Origin: Bacteroidales bacterium
GTDB taxonomy: Bacteria; Bacteroidota; Bacteroidia; Bacteroidales; P3
Assembly: GCA_017429685.1 (NCBI GenBank)
Contig: JAFROL010000021.1
Coordinates: 1 to 64,000, forward strand
Length of the DNA stretch: 64,000 bases
Direction of reading: 5' to 3'
Below are positions 35,053 to 45,539 of the stretch, piece after piece (position 1 is the first letter of the stretch; each line of letters starts with the position of its first letter). Under the pieces are notes generated by a model. That model was not told the DNA's origin and did not search any database. It saw only the letters and a list, made by a program, of their open reading frames with translations. The translations under genes and the position numbers were made by a program.

Positions 35053-36183
35053 ATGAACATTATCATCACCGGCGGTGCCGGATTCATTGGGACCCACGTT
35101 GTCCGTCTGTTTGTCAACAAGTATCCGCAATACCATATCTTCAATGTGGACAAACTGACTTATGCCGGCAACCTCGCCAACCTGAAGGACATAGAGAACA
35201 AGCCTAACTACACCTTTGTCAAGGCTGATGTTTGCGACTTCGACACTATCTATGCCCTGATGCAGAAAGAACACATTGATGGCATCATCCATCTGGCTGC
35301 CGAGAGCCACGTCGACCGCAGTATCAAAGACCCCTTCACATTTGCCCGCACCAATGTTATGGGCACGCTGAGTATGCTGCAGGCTGCCAAGCTGTACTGG
35401 GAATCGTTGCCCGAAAAGTTTGAAGGCAAGCGTTTCTACCATATCTCGACCGACGAGGTGTATGGTGCTCTGGAAATGACTCATCCCGACGGCATTAAAC
35501 CGCCGTTCTCGACTAAAGCTTCGAGTGGCAAGCACCATCTCGCCTATGGTGAAAAATTCTTCACAGAAGACCTTAAGTATATGCCCCACAGCCCCTATTC
35601 GGCATCGAAGGCCAGCAGCGACCATTTCGTCCGTGCTTTCCACGACACCTACGGTCTGCCGACTATCGTCACCAATTGCTCGAACAATTATGGCCCCTAT
35701 CAGTTCCCTGAGAAACTGATACCACTCTTTATAAATAATATTCGTCATCGCCGTCCGTTGCCTGTCTATGGCAAGGGCGAAAACGTGCGCGACTGGCTCT
35801 ATGTCGAAGACCACGCTCGTGCCATCGACTTGATTTTCCATAAAGGCGCTGTGGCCGAGACCTACAATATCGGTGGCTTCAACGAATGGAAAAACATAGA
35901 TATTATCAAAGTGCTGATCAACACCGTCGACCGTCTGTTGGGCCGTAAGGAAGGTGAGGATATGGACCTCATCACATACGTCACTGACCGCGCTGGCCAC
36001 GATATGCGCTATGCCATCGACAGCAGCAAGTTGCAGCGTGAATTGGGATGGGAGCCCAGCCTGCAGTTCGAGGAAGGTATCGAAAAAACCGTGCGTTGGT
36101 ATCTCGACAATCAGGAATGGATGGACAATATCACCAGCGGCGACTATGAAAAATACTACGAGTCAATGTACGGAAACAGATAA
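35053..36183 (+). CDS. rfbB: dTDP-glucose 4,6-dehydratase
   Basis: RmlB turns dTDP-glucose into dTDP-4-keto-6-deoxyglucose. The 376-residue protein has TGGAGFIGTHVVRLF (6-20), HLAAESHVDRSI, ISTDEVYGAL, the YSASKASSDHFVRAFHDTYGLPTIVTNCSNNYGPYQFPEKLIP block with catalytic Y and K, and DWLYVEDHARAID. With rfbA, rfbC and rfbD the rhamnose route is complete here. The gene is preceded by a 66-base gap. Confidence 0.97.
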   Translation: MNIIITGGAGFIGTHVVRLFVNKYPQYHIFNVDKLTYAGNLANLKDIENKPNYTFVKADVCDFDTIYALMQKEHIDGIIHLAAESHVDRSIKDPFTFARTNVMGTLSMLQAAKLYWESLPEKFEGKRFYHISTDEVYGALEMTHPDGIKPPFSTKASSGKHHLAYGEKFFTEDLKYMPHSPYSASKASSDHFVRAFHDTYGLPTIVTNCSNNYGPYQFPEKLIPLFINNIRHRRPLPVYGKGENVRDWLYVEDHARAIDLIFHKGAVAETYNIGGFNEWKNIDIIKVLINTVDRLLGRKEGEDMDLITYVTDRAGHDMRYAIDSSKLQRELGWEPSLQFEEGIEKTVRWYLDNQEWMDNITSGDYEKYYESMYGNR

Positions 36184-36314
36184 AGTATATTTTTAAGTCA
36201 GATAGATAGTATTCAATGTTTTACCCCCCACCCCCATATCCATTATGTAATTCGCTATTCTTGCAGACTGTACTGCTTGATGCGGAAAGGCTTTCATATC
36301 AAAACTTACTATCT

Positions 36315-37508
36315 ATGATAAATACTGATTTTCTATACATATTATCCCTACTTTTGCCAATGATTGCGATGCCTATAGTGCTTCCGATGGTTGTGCTGAT
36401 GGCTCGTCGCAAACGGTTGACCGACAACCCCAATGCGCGCAAGATACAGAACCGTCCTGTCGCAGTTATGGGTGGTACTGTCATTATGCTTGTCGTCTGC
36501 ATTTCAAGTATCGTTATCAACGTCTTCTACGACCTGAGCGGCTTGTTCCCAGTTATGTGCGTTATGATGATACTCTATATTTTTGGAATGCTTGACGACA
36601 ATATAGGACTGTCGTGGAGATTCAAGTTGCTGATGCAGCTATTTGCCATCCTGTTGCTGTTTTTCGGAGGCAACTACGGTGTCAATTCGCTCTATGGACT
36701 CTTCGGACTGGAAGATTTGCCTGTATGGGCAGCTTGCCTGCTGACTCTTTATGCAGGACTGCTGCTGCTCAATGCAGTCAACTTTGCTGATGGCATCGAC
36801 GGATTGGCGTCGGGGTTGGGGGTGCTGGCTGGTGCTGTTATGGGCTATTGGAACGTGCGCCACGGCTTTACGACGCAGGCCATTTTGTCGTTCACCATTG
36901 TTGGTGCAATGTCTTCATTTTTCGTTTTCAATGTTTTCTCCGAGCGCTACAAGATGTATATGGGCGACTCGGGCTCGCTGGTGCTGGGATTGTTCATTTT
37001 TATGACGGCCTGCCCAGATTCCTATTATGCTGCAGAAAAAACATTTTTAGTCGACCGCTATTTTGTAAGTTTCCTCGTGGCGCTGCTGTCGGCTATGATT
37101 TTCGACCTATTTCGTGTTGTGATTGTCAGAGTGCTGAAAGGCAAGTCGCCCTTCGCCCCCGACAGGACACATCTTCACCACGTTTATGTGGATGCTGGTA
37201 TGAACCATCTGTTGGCAACAAATAATATCTTGCTTCAGAATATCGCAGTCCTTATTGTTTGGTATTTCACGGCGGTAACGGGTATGAATGTTGCTTTGCA
37301 GTTTTGTATCGTGATTTTTGCAGGTGTCGTTTTTATCTGGTGGCCTTATTTCTATCTCGATTATATCAAAAACAAAAATGTTTCGCGTTATATAAAGCTT
37401 TGTCGTCGTTGCGAGCGCTACAGCAAAAGGCTGGATGTGTTCGGCGGATGGATAAGGCGTATATTGGACGGACGTCGCAAACAAATAATATCGCATAGCA
37501 TAAAATGA
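36315..37508 (+). CDS. undecaprenyl-phosphate sugar-1-phosphate transferase (WecA/MraY family)
   Basis: The multi-pass enzyme transfers a sugar phosphate, usually GlcNAc-1-P, from UDP to undecaprenyl phosphate and so starts the lipid-linked glycan. I start at MINTDFLYIL, 33 codons inside a longer frame, because the upstream residues are proline-rich and unlike the family. Landmarks are DNPNARKIQNRPVAVMGG (near 45), FGMLDDNIGLSWRFKLLMQ, NAVNFADGIDGLASGLG (near 150-165), YMGDSGSLVLG, and the cytoplasmic HxH-type loop DRTHLHHVYVD. It overlaps the next gene by 4 bases. Confidence 0.9.
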   Translation: MINTDFLYILSLLLPMIAMPIVLPMVVLMARRKRLTDNPNARKIQNRPVAVMGGTVIMLVVCISSIVINVFYDLSGLFPVMCVMMILYIFGMLDDNIGLSWRFKLLMQLFAILLLFFGGNYGVNSLYGLFGLEDLPVWAACLLTLYAGLLLLNAVNFADGIDGLASGLGVLAGAVMGYWNVRHGFTTQAILSFTIVGAMSSFFVFNVFSERYKMYMGDSGSLVLGLFIFMTACPDSYYAAEKTFLVDRYFVSFLVALLSAMIFDLFRVVIVRVLKGKSPFAPDRTHLHHVYVDAGMNHLLATNNILLQNIAVLIVWYFTAVTGMNVALQFCIVIFAGVVFIWWPYFYLDYIKNKNVSRYIKLCRRCERYSKRLDVFGGWIRRILDGRRKQIISHSIK

Positions 37509-38470
37509 AGAACTTTGCTATAATTGGTGTTGGGGGCTATGTGGCTCCGCGTCATCTCAAGGCCATCAAAGAGACAGGCAACCGTCTTGTGTCGGCCTAC
37601 GACAAGAGCGACAGTGTGGGAATACTGGATTCCTATTTCCCTGATGCGGCATTCTTCACAGAACAGGAGCTCTTCGACCGCCACAACAGCCTGCTGAAGG
37701 GCAGGGGAGAGGCAATCGACATTGTGTCGGTATGTACACCGAACTATCTGCACGATGCCCATACCCGTTATGGTTTGCGACTTGGTGCTGATGTGATATG
37801 CGAAAAACCAGTAGTGCTGAATCCCTGGAACATCGACGGTCTGGAGCGTGTTGAACAGGAAACGGGACGCAATGCGTACACCATACTCCAGCTGCGTTTG
37901 CATCCCTCTGTTGTTGCTTTGCGCGAAAAAATATTGAATGGGCCGAAGGATAAGGTGTATGATGTCGACCTGACATACATCACATCGCGTGGCAACTGGT
38001 ACTATGCCTCTTGGAAGGGCGATGTGCGAAAGAGCGGCGGCGTTGCCACCAACATAGGTATTCATTTCTACGATATGTTGAGCTGGATTTTCGGCGACGT
38101 TAAAAAAAATGTTGTCCACGTTGCCTCGCACGACCGCGTGGCGGGCTACTTGGAGTTGCAGCGGGCCCGTGTGCGCTATTTCTTGAGCATCAATGCCGAT
38201 ACGCTTCCGCCGGAGGCCACCGCGCAGGGCAAACGCACCTTCCGCGCCATCTACGTCGACGGCGAGGAATTTGAGTTCAGCCAGGGCTTTACTGAGTTGC
38301 ACACCCTGAGCTATGAAAAGATATTGGCAGGTGAGGGTTTCTCGATTTCCGAAGCCCGCAACTGCATACAGATAGTGCACGATATACGCAATGCACAACC
38401 CGTCGGCCTTGTGGGTGACTATCATCCCTTGGCCAAGTATCCATTAACCAAACACCCATTCGGATGGTAG
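37505..38470 (+). CDS. wbpB: Gfo/Idh/MocA oxidoreductase, WbpB/WlbA-like
   Basis: The 321-residue enzyme is predicted to oxidise C3 of UDP-N-acetylglucosaminuronic acid, the second step of the Wbp route. It has the N-terminal Rossmann [25 protein letters not shown] of WlbA-type proteins, [38 protein letters not shown] (CEKP near 100), and [20 protein letters not shown] with the conserved histidine. It is translationally coupled to both neighbours by overlaps of 4 and 7 bases. The WbpD and WbpE genes directly after it support the assignment. Confidence 0.9.
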   Translation: MKNFAIIGVGGYVAPRHLKAIKETGNRLVSAYDKSDSVGILDSYFPDAAFFTEQELFDRHNSLLKGRGEAIDIVSVCTPNYLHDAHTRYGLRLGADVICEKPVVLNPWNIDGLERVEQETGRNAYTILQLRLHPSVVALREKILNGPKDKVYDVDLTYITSRGNWYYASWKGDVRKSGGVATNIGIHFYDMLSWIFGDVKKNVVHVASHDRVAGYLELQRARVRYFLSINADTLPPEATAQGKRTFRAIYVDGEEFEFSQGFTELHTLSYEKILAGEGFSISEARNCIQIVHDIRNAQPVGLVGDYHPLAKYPLTKHPFGW

Positions 38471-38943
38471 AACAGGTATTCATACACGAGAGCAGCTATG
38501 TCGACGATGGCGTTACCATCGGAGCCGGCACCAAGGTGTGGCATTTCTGCCATATCCAGAGTGGCGCTGTTCTTGGCGAACGCTGTTCTTTGGGGCAGAA
38601 TGTCAACATAGGCCCCAATGTCCGCATCGGCAACGGTGTGCGCATACAGAATAATGTCTCTGTCTACGAGGGTGTTGAGATTGAGGATGATGTTTTTCTT
38701 GGCCCCAGCTGTGTCTTCACCAACGTGCTGATGCCGCGTATGGACCGTCCGGCCAATGGCCACTATGAGCGCACCCTGGTCCGCGAAGGGGCCTCTATCG
38801 GTGCCAACGCCACCATCGTCTGCGGCCACACCATAGGCCGCCACGCCCTTGTTGGTGCTGGTGCCGTGGTGACAAAAGATGTGCCCGATTATGCAATAGT
38901 TGCCGGTGTTCCGGCCAAAATAATAGGTAAAGTGGAGGAATAG
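38464..38943 (+). CDS. wbpD: UDP-2-acetamido-3-amino-glucuronate N-acetyltransferase, WbpD-like
   Basis: The 159-residue left-handed beta-helix protein acetylates the 3-amino group of UDP-GlcNAc3NA. The hexapeptide repeats are clear ([77 protein letters not shown]). The VWHFCHI segment and FTNVLMPR are typical of WbpD/WlbB. The two-gene overlap with wbpB and the 3-base gap to wbpE show one transcription unit. Confidence 0.93.
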   Translation: MVEQVFIHESSYVDDGVTIGAGTKVWHFCHIQSGAVLGERCSLGQNVNIGPNVRIGNGVRIQNNVSVYEGVEIEDDVFLGPSCVFTNVLMPRMDRPANGHYERTLVREGASIGANATIVCGHTIGRHALVGAGAVVTKDVPDYAIVAGVPAKIIGKVEE

Positions 38944-38946
38944 TCG

Positions 38947-40047
38947 ATGCAGTTTCGCGATCTACATAGACAGTACGAGGCAATGAAGGCCGAAATCGAT
39001 GCAGCGCTGCTCGGTGTTGCCGCTTCGGGTTCGTTCATACTCGGCGACGTGGTGGCCGGATTGGAACGCCAGCTAGCCGACTATGTGGGCGTGAAACATT
39101 GCATCACCTGCGCCAGCGGCACCGACGCCCTGCGCCTCTCGCTGATGGCCCTGGGTGTTGGTCCCGGCGATGCCGTCTTTGTGCCCGACTTCACCTTCTT
39201 TGCCACAGCTGAAGCTGTGGCATTGCAAGGTGCCACACCGATATTTGTAGATGTGTGCGAGGATGACTTCAATATTGATGTTGACGACCTGTCCGAAAAA
39301 ATCGACCACGTAAAAAGCCATACGGACCTGCGTCCCGCTGCGGTTATAGCCGTCGACCTGTTCGGCCAGCCGGCCGACTTCACCGACCTCGAGCTGCTAT
39401 GTGAAGGATTGAACTTGCACCTCATAGAGGACGGCGCACAAGGCTTTGGCGGCAGCATCGGAAGCCGTAAGGCCTGCTCCTTCGGCGACATCGGCACTAC
39501 CTCTTTCTTCCCTGCCAAGCCGCTTGGCTGCTATGGCGATGGCGGTGCTCTCTTTACCGACAATGACGATTGGGCTGCCTTGCTACGCTCACTGCGGGCG
39601 CACGGCAAAGGCTCCGAAAAATACGACAACATACGCATAGGCCTCAATTCGCGCCTAGATGCATTGCAAGCCGCCGTATTGCAGGTCAAACTAAAACACT
39701 TCGACGATGAACTTGCAGCCGTCAACCGTATTGCCCAAAGCTATAACGAACGGCTGCGCGGCAAGGTCGCAACACCCATCGTGCCGCCTGCCGTCACCTC
39801 GTCCTTCGCACAATATACCATCCGGACCGACAACCGAGACGCACTACAGGCCCGCTTGAAAGCTGCCGGTATCCCGTCGGCTGTATACTATCCGCGCACT
39901 ATGTCGCACCAAGCGGCGTTTGCCCACATTGCCTCTCTGCAGCAGCCTTGCCCCGTTTCCGAGCGGCTGACGCAGACCGTACTCTCTCTGCCGATGCACC
40001 CCTATATGACTGATGAAGAAATAGAATTAATAGCCAGCCTGATATGA
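38947..40047 (+). CDS. wbpE: UDP-2-acetamido-3-keto-glucuronate aminotransferase, WbpE-like
   Basis: This 366-residue DegT/DnrJ/EryC1/StrS aminotransferase uses PLP and adds the 3-amino group. Landmarks are CASGTDALRLSLMALGVGPGDAVFVPDFTFFATAEAVALQGATPIFVDV (near 55-105), the EDGAQGFGG stretch, and the PLP-lysine motif SFFPAKPLGCYGDGGALFT (near 180-200). It lies between wbpD and the 6-dehydrogenase gene, which it overlaps by 4 bases. Confidence 0.93.
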   Translation: MQFRDLHRQYEAMKAEIDAALLGVAASGSFILGDVVAGLERQLADYVGVKHCITCASGTDALRLSLMALGVGPGDAVFVPDFTFFATAEAVALQGATPIFVDVCEDDFNIDVDDLSEKIDHVKSHTDLRPAAVIAVDLFGQPADFTDLELLCEGLNLHLIEDGAQGFGGSIGSRKACSFGDIGTTSFFPAKPLGCYGDGGALFTDNDDWAALLRSLRAHGKGSEKYDNIRIGLNSRLDALQAAVLQVKLKHFDDELAAVNRIAQSYNERLRGKVATPIVPPAVTSSFAQYTIRTDNRDALQARLKAAGIPSAVYYPRTMSHQAAFAHIASLQQPCPVSERLTQTVLSLPMHPYMTDEEIELIASLI

Positions 40048-41324
40048 TGCCACTGTCTGACATAAAAATATGTGTTGTCGGCCTCGGATATGTAGGTCTG
40101 CCGCTGGCTTGCCTCTTCGCGGAGCGCTATGCCACGGTTGGATTCGATACCGATGCCGTGCGAGTGGCTTCTCTAAACCAGAGCGACGATCGTAATGGCG
40201 AAGTAGATGCTGAACGACTCCAGGAAGCCGTCGGCAGCGGATCTCTTCGCTGCACAACATCTATCGACGACATCAGGGAATGTAACGTATATATCATCAC
40301 GGTGCCTACGCCGGTCGACGGCAACAATCTGCCCGATTTGGCTCCGCTGCTCAACGCCAGCAGAACCGTGGGCAGTGTGCTGAAAAAAGGCGATACAGTC
40401 ATTTACGAATCCACGGTATATCCTGGCGTCACTGAGGAAGAGTGTGTGCCGATTCTGGCTAAAGCCTCGAACTTGTGCTACAACGAAGACTTCTTTGTGG
40501 GCTACAGCCCTGAGCGTGTCAATCCTGGCGACAAGGAACATACCGTCAAAACGATATGTAAGGTCACCTCGGGGTCCACGCCCGAAGCTGCAGTCTTTGT
40601 CGATACTCTTTACAACAGCGTTTTGGAAAATGGAACTCATCGCGCACCCTCAATCCGTGTCGCTGAGGCTTCCAAAATTGTTGAAAATTGCCAGCGCGAC
40701 GTCAACATCGCCTTTATGAACGAGCTGGCCAAGATTTTTGCCGCTATGGGCATCGACACGGGCGATGTGCTCGATGCTGCCGCTACCAAGTGGAACTTTA
40801 TCCGAATGAAGCCCGGCTTGGTGGGTGGCCATTGCATCGGTGTCGACCCATATTATCTGATTGAGAAAGCAAAGGTCTACGGTGTATTGCCGCGTGTGAT
40901 GTCCAGTGCACGTCGCCTCAACGACGGTATGGGTGCCTACGTCGCTTCGCAGCTGGTACATTATATGAACCTCGGTGGCATTCCCGTCAAGGATGCCCGC
41001 ATACTCATCCTTGGATTCTCATTCAAAGAAGACTGCCCCGACACACGCAACACAAAAGTTGCCGATATCTACCACACCCTCAGCGAGTATACCGACAGGA
41101 TAACGGTTGTTGATCCCTGTGTCGACACATCTAAGGTGCGTCGCGAATATGGCATCGATATCAGCAGTGCACTCCCTTCAGGTGCAACCTTCGACGCAGC
41201 TATCCTTGCTGTGCCGCATCGTCAGTTTGCCGACATCGACATTCGAGCCTACGTTCCACGTCCGGGCGTTGTCTACGACGTCAAGGGCATTCTGCCGCGC
41301 CAATCGGTCGATGCCAGACTTTAA
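40044..41324 (+). CDS. wbpA: UDP-N-acetylglucosamine 6-dehydrogenase (WbpA/TviB type)
   Basis: This 426-residue UDP-sugar dehydrogenase oxidises C6 of UDP-GlcNAc to the uronic acid, the first step of the Wbp route. The NAD loop is VVGLGYVGLPLACLFAERY (10-28). ESTVYPGVTEEECVPIL and GYSPERVNPGD are conserved, and the catalytic cysteine is in GGHCIGVDPYYL (near 265). Sequence is closest in style to TviB/WbpO enzymes, which use N-acetylated sugars, rather than UDP-glucose dehydrogenase. With wbpB, wbpE and wbpD it completes UDP-2,3-diacetamido-glucuronate synthesis. Confidence 0.9.
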   Translation: MMPLSDIKICVVGLGYVGLPLACLFAERYATVGFDTDAVRVASLNQSDDRNGEVDAERLQEAVGSGSLRCTTSIDDIRECNVYIITVPTPVDGNNLPDLAPLLNASRTVGSVLKKGDTVIYESTVYPGVTEEECVPILAKASNLCYNEDFFVGYSPERVNPGDKEHTVKTICKVTSGSTPEAAVFVDTLYNSVLENGTHRAPSIRVAEASKIVENCQRDVNIAFMNELAKIFAAMGIDTGDVLDAAATKWNFIRMKPGLVGGHCIGVDPYYLIEKAKVYGVLPRVMSSARRLNDGMGAYVASQLVHYMNLGGIPVKDARILILGFSFKEDCPDTRNTKVADIYHTLSEYTDRITVVDPCVDTSKVRREYGIDISSALPSGATFDAAILAVPHRQFADIDIRAYVPRPGVVYDVKGILPRQSVDARL

Positions 41325-41405
41325 TACAGAAAAAATAAAATACCCTAAACCCCAAAAACAATAAACTCTAAACCATTTATAAGTTAACAAAAAAAACAAA
41401 TCTAT

Positions 41406-43331
41406 ATGTTCAAAAAACTATTCTACAACATCGTTAAAAGATACCGCCACTCGACGGTGCCGCAATGGATAATGCTCCTGTTCGACATAATCCTTTTCAC
41501 TGCAGCCTTTGCTGTGGCAGAACTGTTTTCTTGGCGCTACGAAGGTCGCCTGACTTGGAATGCGGTATGGTGCAACCTGGCAATATGTTCGGTCGTCACT
41601 CTGGGCTTCTTCTACCTGTTTAGAACCTACCGGAGCATCATCCGCCATATGGGACTCAACGACATATTCCGCGTCCTGCTGGCTTGTGTCTTTATGGCCA
41701 TAACTTGTGGCATCTTGAATTTCCTGAACAACAAGTTCCTGGTTGTGCCTACGGTCAACAACATCATCCCGTCCTACCGAATGCTGGTTTTGCTCTATTC
41801 GCTGCTGGCCTTGCTGATGCTGCTCGAAAGGTTTATGATACTCTATATCTACAACCAGTATTTCCGCCGCCGCCGCCGCGAAGTCAACGTTGTCATCTAT
41901 GGCGCCGGTGCCGCGGGTGTCATAGCTAACAACGCCCTGAAGCAGGATATCCACGTCGAATACAAGGTCGTCGCCTTCATCGATGACGACCAGTCGAAGG
42001 TCAACCACCAACTTGACAGTGTGCCGGTGATGCGTGCCCGCGATGTGCTGAATCAGAAATTCGTCAATTCTAAAAACATCTCGCAGATTATCATTGCCAT
42101 ACCGACCATCCGCCTGATGCACAAGCAAGCCATTACCAACCGTGCCCTCGACCTCGGACTGACCGTAAAGGCAGTGCCCCACATTTCGCTCTGGATGAAC
42201 GGCACCTTCACGGCCAACCAGATTCAGGACATCAAGATCGAGGACCTCTTGCAGCGTGAGCCTATCAAGATCGACAATATCAACGTTGTCCGCGAAGTGC
42301 TCGACAAGACGGTCCTCGTCACCGGCGCCGCAGGCTCCATCGGTAGCGAAATCTGTCGCCAGCTGCTGCAATACAAGCCCAAGAAGATCATTATGCTCGA
42401 CCAGGCCGAATCGCCAATGTACGACCTCCAGTTCGAGCTGAAAAACAACGAGCCCTACAAGAAGTACGTCGACTCTATGGTCTTCGTCATCGCCAACGTT
42501 AAGGACTATTCGCGTATGGAAGAGGTCTTTGAGGAGTATCGCCCCAACCTCGTCTACCACGCCGCAGCCTACAAGCACGTGCCCTTTATGGAGGAGAATC
42601 CATACGAGGCAGTTTATGTCAATGTGTTCGGCACCAAGAATGTCGCTGACCTGGCTATCAAGTACGGCGCTGAAAAGTTCGTGATGATCTCGACCGACAA
42701 GGCTGTTAATCCCACGAACGTGATGGGTGCCACCAAGCGTATGGCCGAAATCTACATCCAGAGCCGCTCGACCGAGCAGACCCATTTCGTCACCACTCGT
42801 TTCGGCAACGTGCTCGGCAGCAACGGCAGCGTCATCCCGCTGTTCAAGAAGCAACTCGCCGCCGGTGGCCCGCTGACGGTGACCCACAAGGATATCATCC
42901 GCTACTTTATGACCATCCCCGAGGCCTGCAACCTGGTGCTCGAAGCCGGCGCTATGGGTGAAGGCGGCGACATCTTCGTCTTCGATATGGGCAAGCCGGT
43001 CAAGATCTACGACCTAGCCCACCGAATGATTCAGCTTTCAGGACTGAAAGGTATTGAGATCAAAGAGATAGGTCTCCGTCCTGGCGAAAAGCTCTATGAG
43101 GAGCTGCTGGCCACCAAAGAGAACAATATCCCCACCTACCACCCCAAGATCCTTCGTGCCGAAGTGCGCAAGTACAAACTCGAAGACATCGACCGCGAAT
43201 ATGGCGAACTGCAGGATATTCTCTACACCCTCGACGACCGTCAGATCGTTGCCAAAATGAAATCCATCGTTCCCGAGTTCATTAGCAACAACTCCATCTA
43301 CTGCGACCTCGACAAGAAAGCAGAGAAGTGA
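41406..43331 (+). CDS. membrane nucleotide-sugar 4,6-dehydratase (PglF/WbpM/CapD family)
   Basis: The 641-residue protein has four hydrophobic helices in residues 18-130, a first Rossmann-like domain (VVIYGAGAAGVIANNALKQ near 162), and a catalytic SDR domain (VLVTGAAGSIGSEICRQLLQY near 308, YHAAAYKHVPFMEENPYEAVYVNVFGT, ISTDKAVNPTNVMGATKRMAE). The family converts UDP-GlcNAc to a 4-keto-6-deoxy sugar for bacillosamine or QuiNAc/FucNAc. The TDKA methionine/lysine active site is that of the long membrane type. Three heptamers (AGAAGTG, AGAACGG, AGAAGTG) cover its stop codon. Confidence 0.93.
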   Translation: MFKKLFYNIVKRYRHSTVPQWIMLLFDIILFTAAFAVAELFSWRYEGRLTWNAVWCNLAICSVVTLGFFYLFRTYRSIIRHMGLNDIFRVLLACVFMAITCGILNFLNNKFLVVPTVNNIIPSYRMLVLLYSLLALLMLLERFMILYIYNQYFRRRRREVNVVIYGAGAAGVIANNALKQDIHVEYKVVAFIDDDQSKVNHQLDSVPVMRARDVLNQKFVNSKNISQIIIAIPTIRLMHKQAITNRALDLGLTVKAVPHISLWMNGTFTANQIQDIKIEDLLQREPIKIDNINVVREVLDKTVLVTGAAGSIGSEICRQLLQYKPKKIIMLDQAESPMYDLQFELKNNEPYKKYVDSMVFVIANVKDYSRMEEVFEEYRPNLVYHAAAYKHVPFMEENPYEAVYVNVFGTKNVADLAIKYGAEKFVMISTDKAVNPTNVMGATKRMAEIYIQSRSTEQTHFVTTRFGNVLGSNGSVIPLFKKQLAAGGPLTVTHKDIIRYFMTIPEACNLVLEAGAMGEGGDIFVFDMGKPVKIYDLAHRMIQLSGLKGIEIKEIGLRPGEKLYEELLATKENNIPTYHPKILRAEVRKYKLEDIDREYGELQDILYTLDDRQIVAKMKSIVPEFISNNSIYCDLDKKAEK

Positions 43332-43387
43332 GAACGGAGAAGTGAAAGTCGCGATATAAACATTCTGAATTAAGGTTAAAGTAAAGA

Positions 43388-44449
43388 ATGAAAAAGGCTC
43401 TTATAACAGGAATAACTGGTCAGGACGGCTCTTTTCTTGCTGAGTTCCTGCTCGAAAAAGGCTACGAAGTACACGGCCTGCTGCGTCGTTCGTCGTCGTT
43501 CAACACCGGCCGCATCGAGCACCTCTACCTCGACGAGTGGGTGCGCGATATGCACAAAAAACGTCTTGTCAACCTCCATTATGCCGATATGACTGACTCA
43601 AGCTCGTTGATACGCATCCTTCAGGAAGTGCATCCCGACGAGGTATACAACCTCGCTGCTCAAAGCCACGTCAAGGTCAGTTTCGATGTGCCTGAATATA
43701 CTGCCGAGGTCGATGCAACTGGCGTACTGCGTCTGCTCGAAGCCGTGCGTATTCTTGGAATGACCCAAACCTGCCGCATCTACCAGGCCTCGACTTCCGA
43801 GCTTTACGGCAAAGTGCAGGAAATTCCGCAGAGCGAAACGACACCGTTCTATCCGCGCTCACCATATGGTGTCGCCAAGCAGTACGGTTTCTGGATAGTG
43901 AAAAACTACCGCGAATCGTACGATATGTATGCTGTCAACGGTATCCTGTTCAATCACGAGAGCGAACGGCGCGGCGAAAATTTCGTCACGCGCAAAATCA
44001 GCCTCGCCGCGGCACGCATCGCCTGTGGTGTACAGGATTGCCTCTACCTCGGCAACCTCGACGCCCTGCGCGACTGGGGCTATGCCAAGGATTATATCGA
44101 ATGTATGTGGCTTATGCTGCAACAGCCTGAGCCGGAGGATTATGTCATCGCCACTGGCGAAAACCACAGCGTCCGCGAGTTCGTGACGTTGGCTTTCCGA
44201 TTTGCTGGCATCGAGCTGCGGTGGGAAGGTCACGGCATCGACGAGAAAGGCATCGACACCAAGACGGGACGCACTCTTGTCGCTGTCGATCCCCGCTTTT
44301 TCCGTCCTGCCGAGGTCGAACAGCTGCTCGGCGACCCCACCAAGGCTCGCACGCGTTTGGGGTGGAATCCGCAGAAAACCAGTTTCACCGAACTTGTCCG
44401 CATAATGGTGGAAAACGACTTAACGAAAGTGCGCGATGGAAAAATCTGA
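43388..44449 (+). CDS. gmd: GDP-mannose 4,6-dehydratase
   Basis: Gmd converts GDP-mannose to the 4-keto-6-deoxy form, the first step to GDP-L-fucose. The 353-residue protein has [39 protein letters not shown] (8-46), [19 protein letters not shown], the active-site [19 protein letters not shown] (Y and K near 160), and [17 protein letters not shown]. It is full length. Its end overlaps the next gene by 14 bases. Confidence 0.97.
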   Translation: MKKALITGITGQDGSFLAEFLLEKGYEVHGLLRRSSSFNTGRIEHLYLDEWVRDMHKKRLVNLHYADMTDSSSLIRILQEVHPDEVYNLAAQSHVKVSFDVPEYTAEVDATGVLRLLEAVRILGMTQTCRIYQASTSELYGKVQEIPQSETTPFYPRSPYGVAKQYGFWIVKNYRESYDMYAVNGILFNHESERRGENFVTRKISLAAARIACGVQDCLYLGNLDALRDWGYAKDYIECMWLMLQQPEPEDYVIATGENHSVREFVTLAFRFAGIELRWEGHGIDEKGIDTKTGRTLVAVDPRFFRPAEVEQLLGDPTKARTRLGWNPQKTSFTELVRIMVENDLTKVRDGKI

Positions 44450-45533
44450 CAAAATATACGTCGCCGGTCACCACGGCCTGGTGGGCTCGGCCATCTGGAA
44501 CATACTGCAGCAGAAAGGCTACGGCAACCTTGTCGGCCGTTCCCACGCCGAGATGGATTTGATGGATCCCGTTGCGGTGCGTGACTTTTTCGACCGCGAG
44601 CAGCCCGATGTTGTCGTGCTTGCCGCCGCGCTTGTGGGTGGCATTATGGCCAACTCGACACGCCCAGCCGACTTTATCTACCAGAACCTGCAGATACAGC
44701 AGAACGTCATCGGCGAAGCCTATCGTCATAAAGTCAAGAAGTTGCTCTTCCTTGGCAGCACCTGTATCTATCCCCGTATGGCACCGCAGCCGATGCCCGA
44801 AGAGTGCCTGCTCACCTCGCCGCTCGAGGCCACCAACGAGTCATACGCTCTGGCTAAGATTGCCGGAATGAAGATGTGCCACGCCTTCAACCGCCAGTAT
44901 GGCACCAACTACGTCGCCGTGATGCCCACCAACCTCTATGGTCCCAACGACAACTTCGACCTCGTCGGCTCGCACGTCCTGCCGGCAATGATTCGCAAGG
45001 TGCATCTGGCCAAATGCCTGATGGAGAACGACGAAGGGGCACTTCGTGCCGACCTACGCCACCGTCCGGTCGATGGAATTTTGCCGGATGACAGTTATGA
45101 TAAAATTGCTGGCTTTTTCAATTCTCAATTCTCAATTTTCAACTCTTCCTTGACGCTCTGGGGCACAGGCACACCGCTGCGTGAATTCCTGTGGAGCGAG
45201 GATATGGCCTCTGCCTGCGTCTATATGCTTGAAAATGTCGATGCCGACGGCTCTGACCTTGTGGCTGGCGATGTCCGTGTGCTCAACACCAACTTCGTCA
45301 ATGTCGGCACCGGCATCGAACACACCATCGCCGACGTTGCGCGGATGGTTGCCGATGCTGTTGGCTACCAGGGCGAAATCCATTTCGACCCCTCCAAGCC
45401 CGACGGCACCCCCCGCAAGCTCACCGACCCCTCGCGGCTCCACCGCCTCGGATGGCACCACACCGTCTCTCTCCCCGACGGCATCAACCGTCTGTATAAC
45501 TGGTACTTGAATAATGATAATAATAAAAGATAG
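44436..45533 (+). CDS. fcl: GDP-L-fucose synthase
   Basis: The epimerase-reductase makes GDP-L-fucose from the Gmd product. The 365-residue protein has [19 protein letters not shown] (11-29), [52 protein letters not shown], the [12 protein letters not shown] active site (Y and K near 140), and [18 protein letters not shown]. It is about 45 residues longer than E. coli Fcl. Part of the excess is [11 protein letters not shown], encoded by four heptamers at 45119-45146 just before the conserved WGTG strand. It is the last gene of the polysaccharide locus. Confidence 0.96.
   Translation: MEKSDKIYVAGHHGLVGSAIWNILQQKGYGNLVGRSHAEMDLMDPVAVRDFFDREQPDVVVLAAALVGGIMANSTRPADFIYQNLQIQQNVIGEAYRHKVKKLLFLGSTCIYPRMAPQPMPEECLLTSPLEATNESYALAKIAGMKMCHAFNRQYGTNYVAVMPTNLYGPNDNFDLVGSHVLPAMIRKVHLAKCLMENDEGALRADLRHRPVDGILPDDSYDKIAGFFNSQFSIFNSSLTLWGTGTPLREFLWSEDMASACVYMLENVDADGSDLVAGDVRVLNTNFVNVGTGIEHTIADVARMVADAVGYQGEIHFDPSKPDGTPRKLTDPSRLHRLGWHHTVSLPDGINRLYNWYLNNDNNKR
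45119..45146. repeat. heptamer array inside fcl
   Basis: Four 7-base units in phase: CAATTCT, CAATTCT, CAATTTT, CAACTCT (28 bases), within coding sequence and much more AT-rich than the gene around it. Confidence 0.88.
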
Positions 45534-45539
45534 GGAACT

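Noticed and set aside
41418..42887. Long open frame on the minus strand opposite the dehydratase gene (489 codons)
   Set aside because: Antisense shadow of a high-GC gene. The plus-strand protein has complete family motifs and the minus-strand translation shows none.
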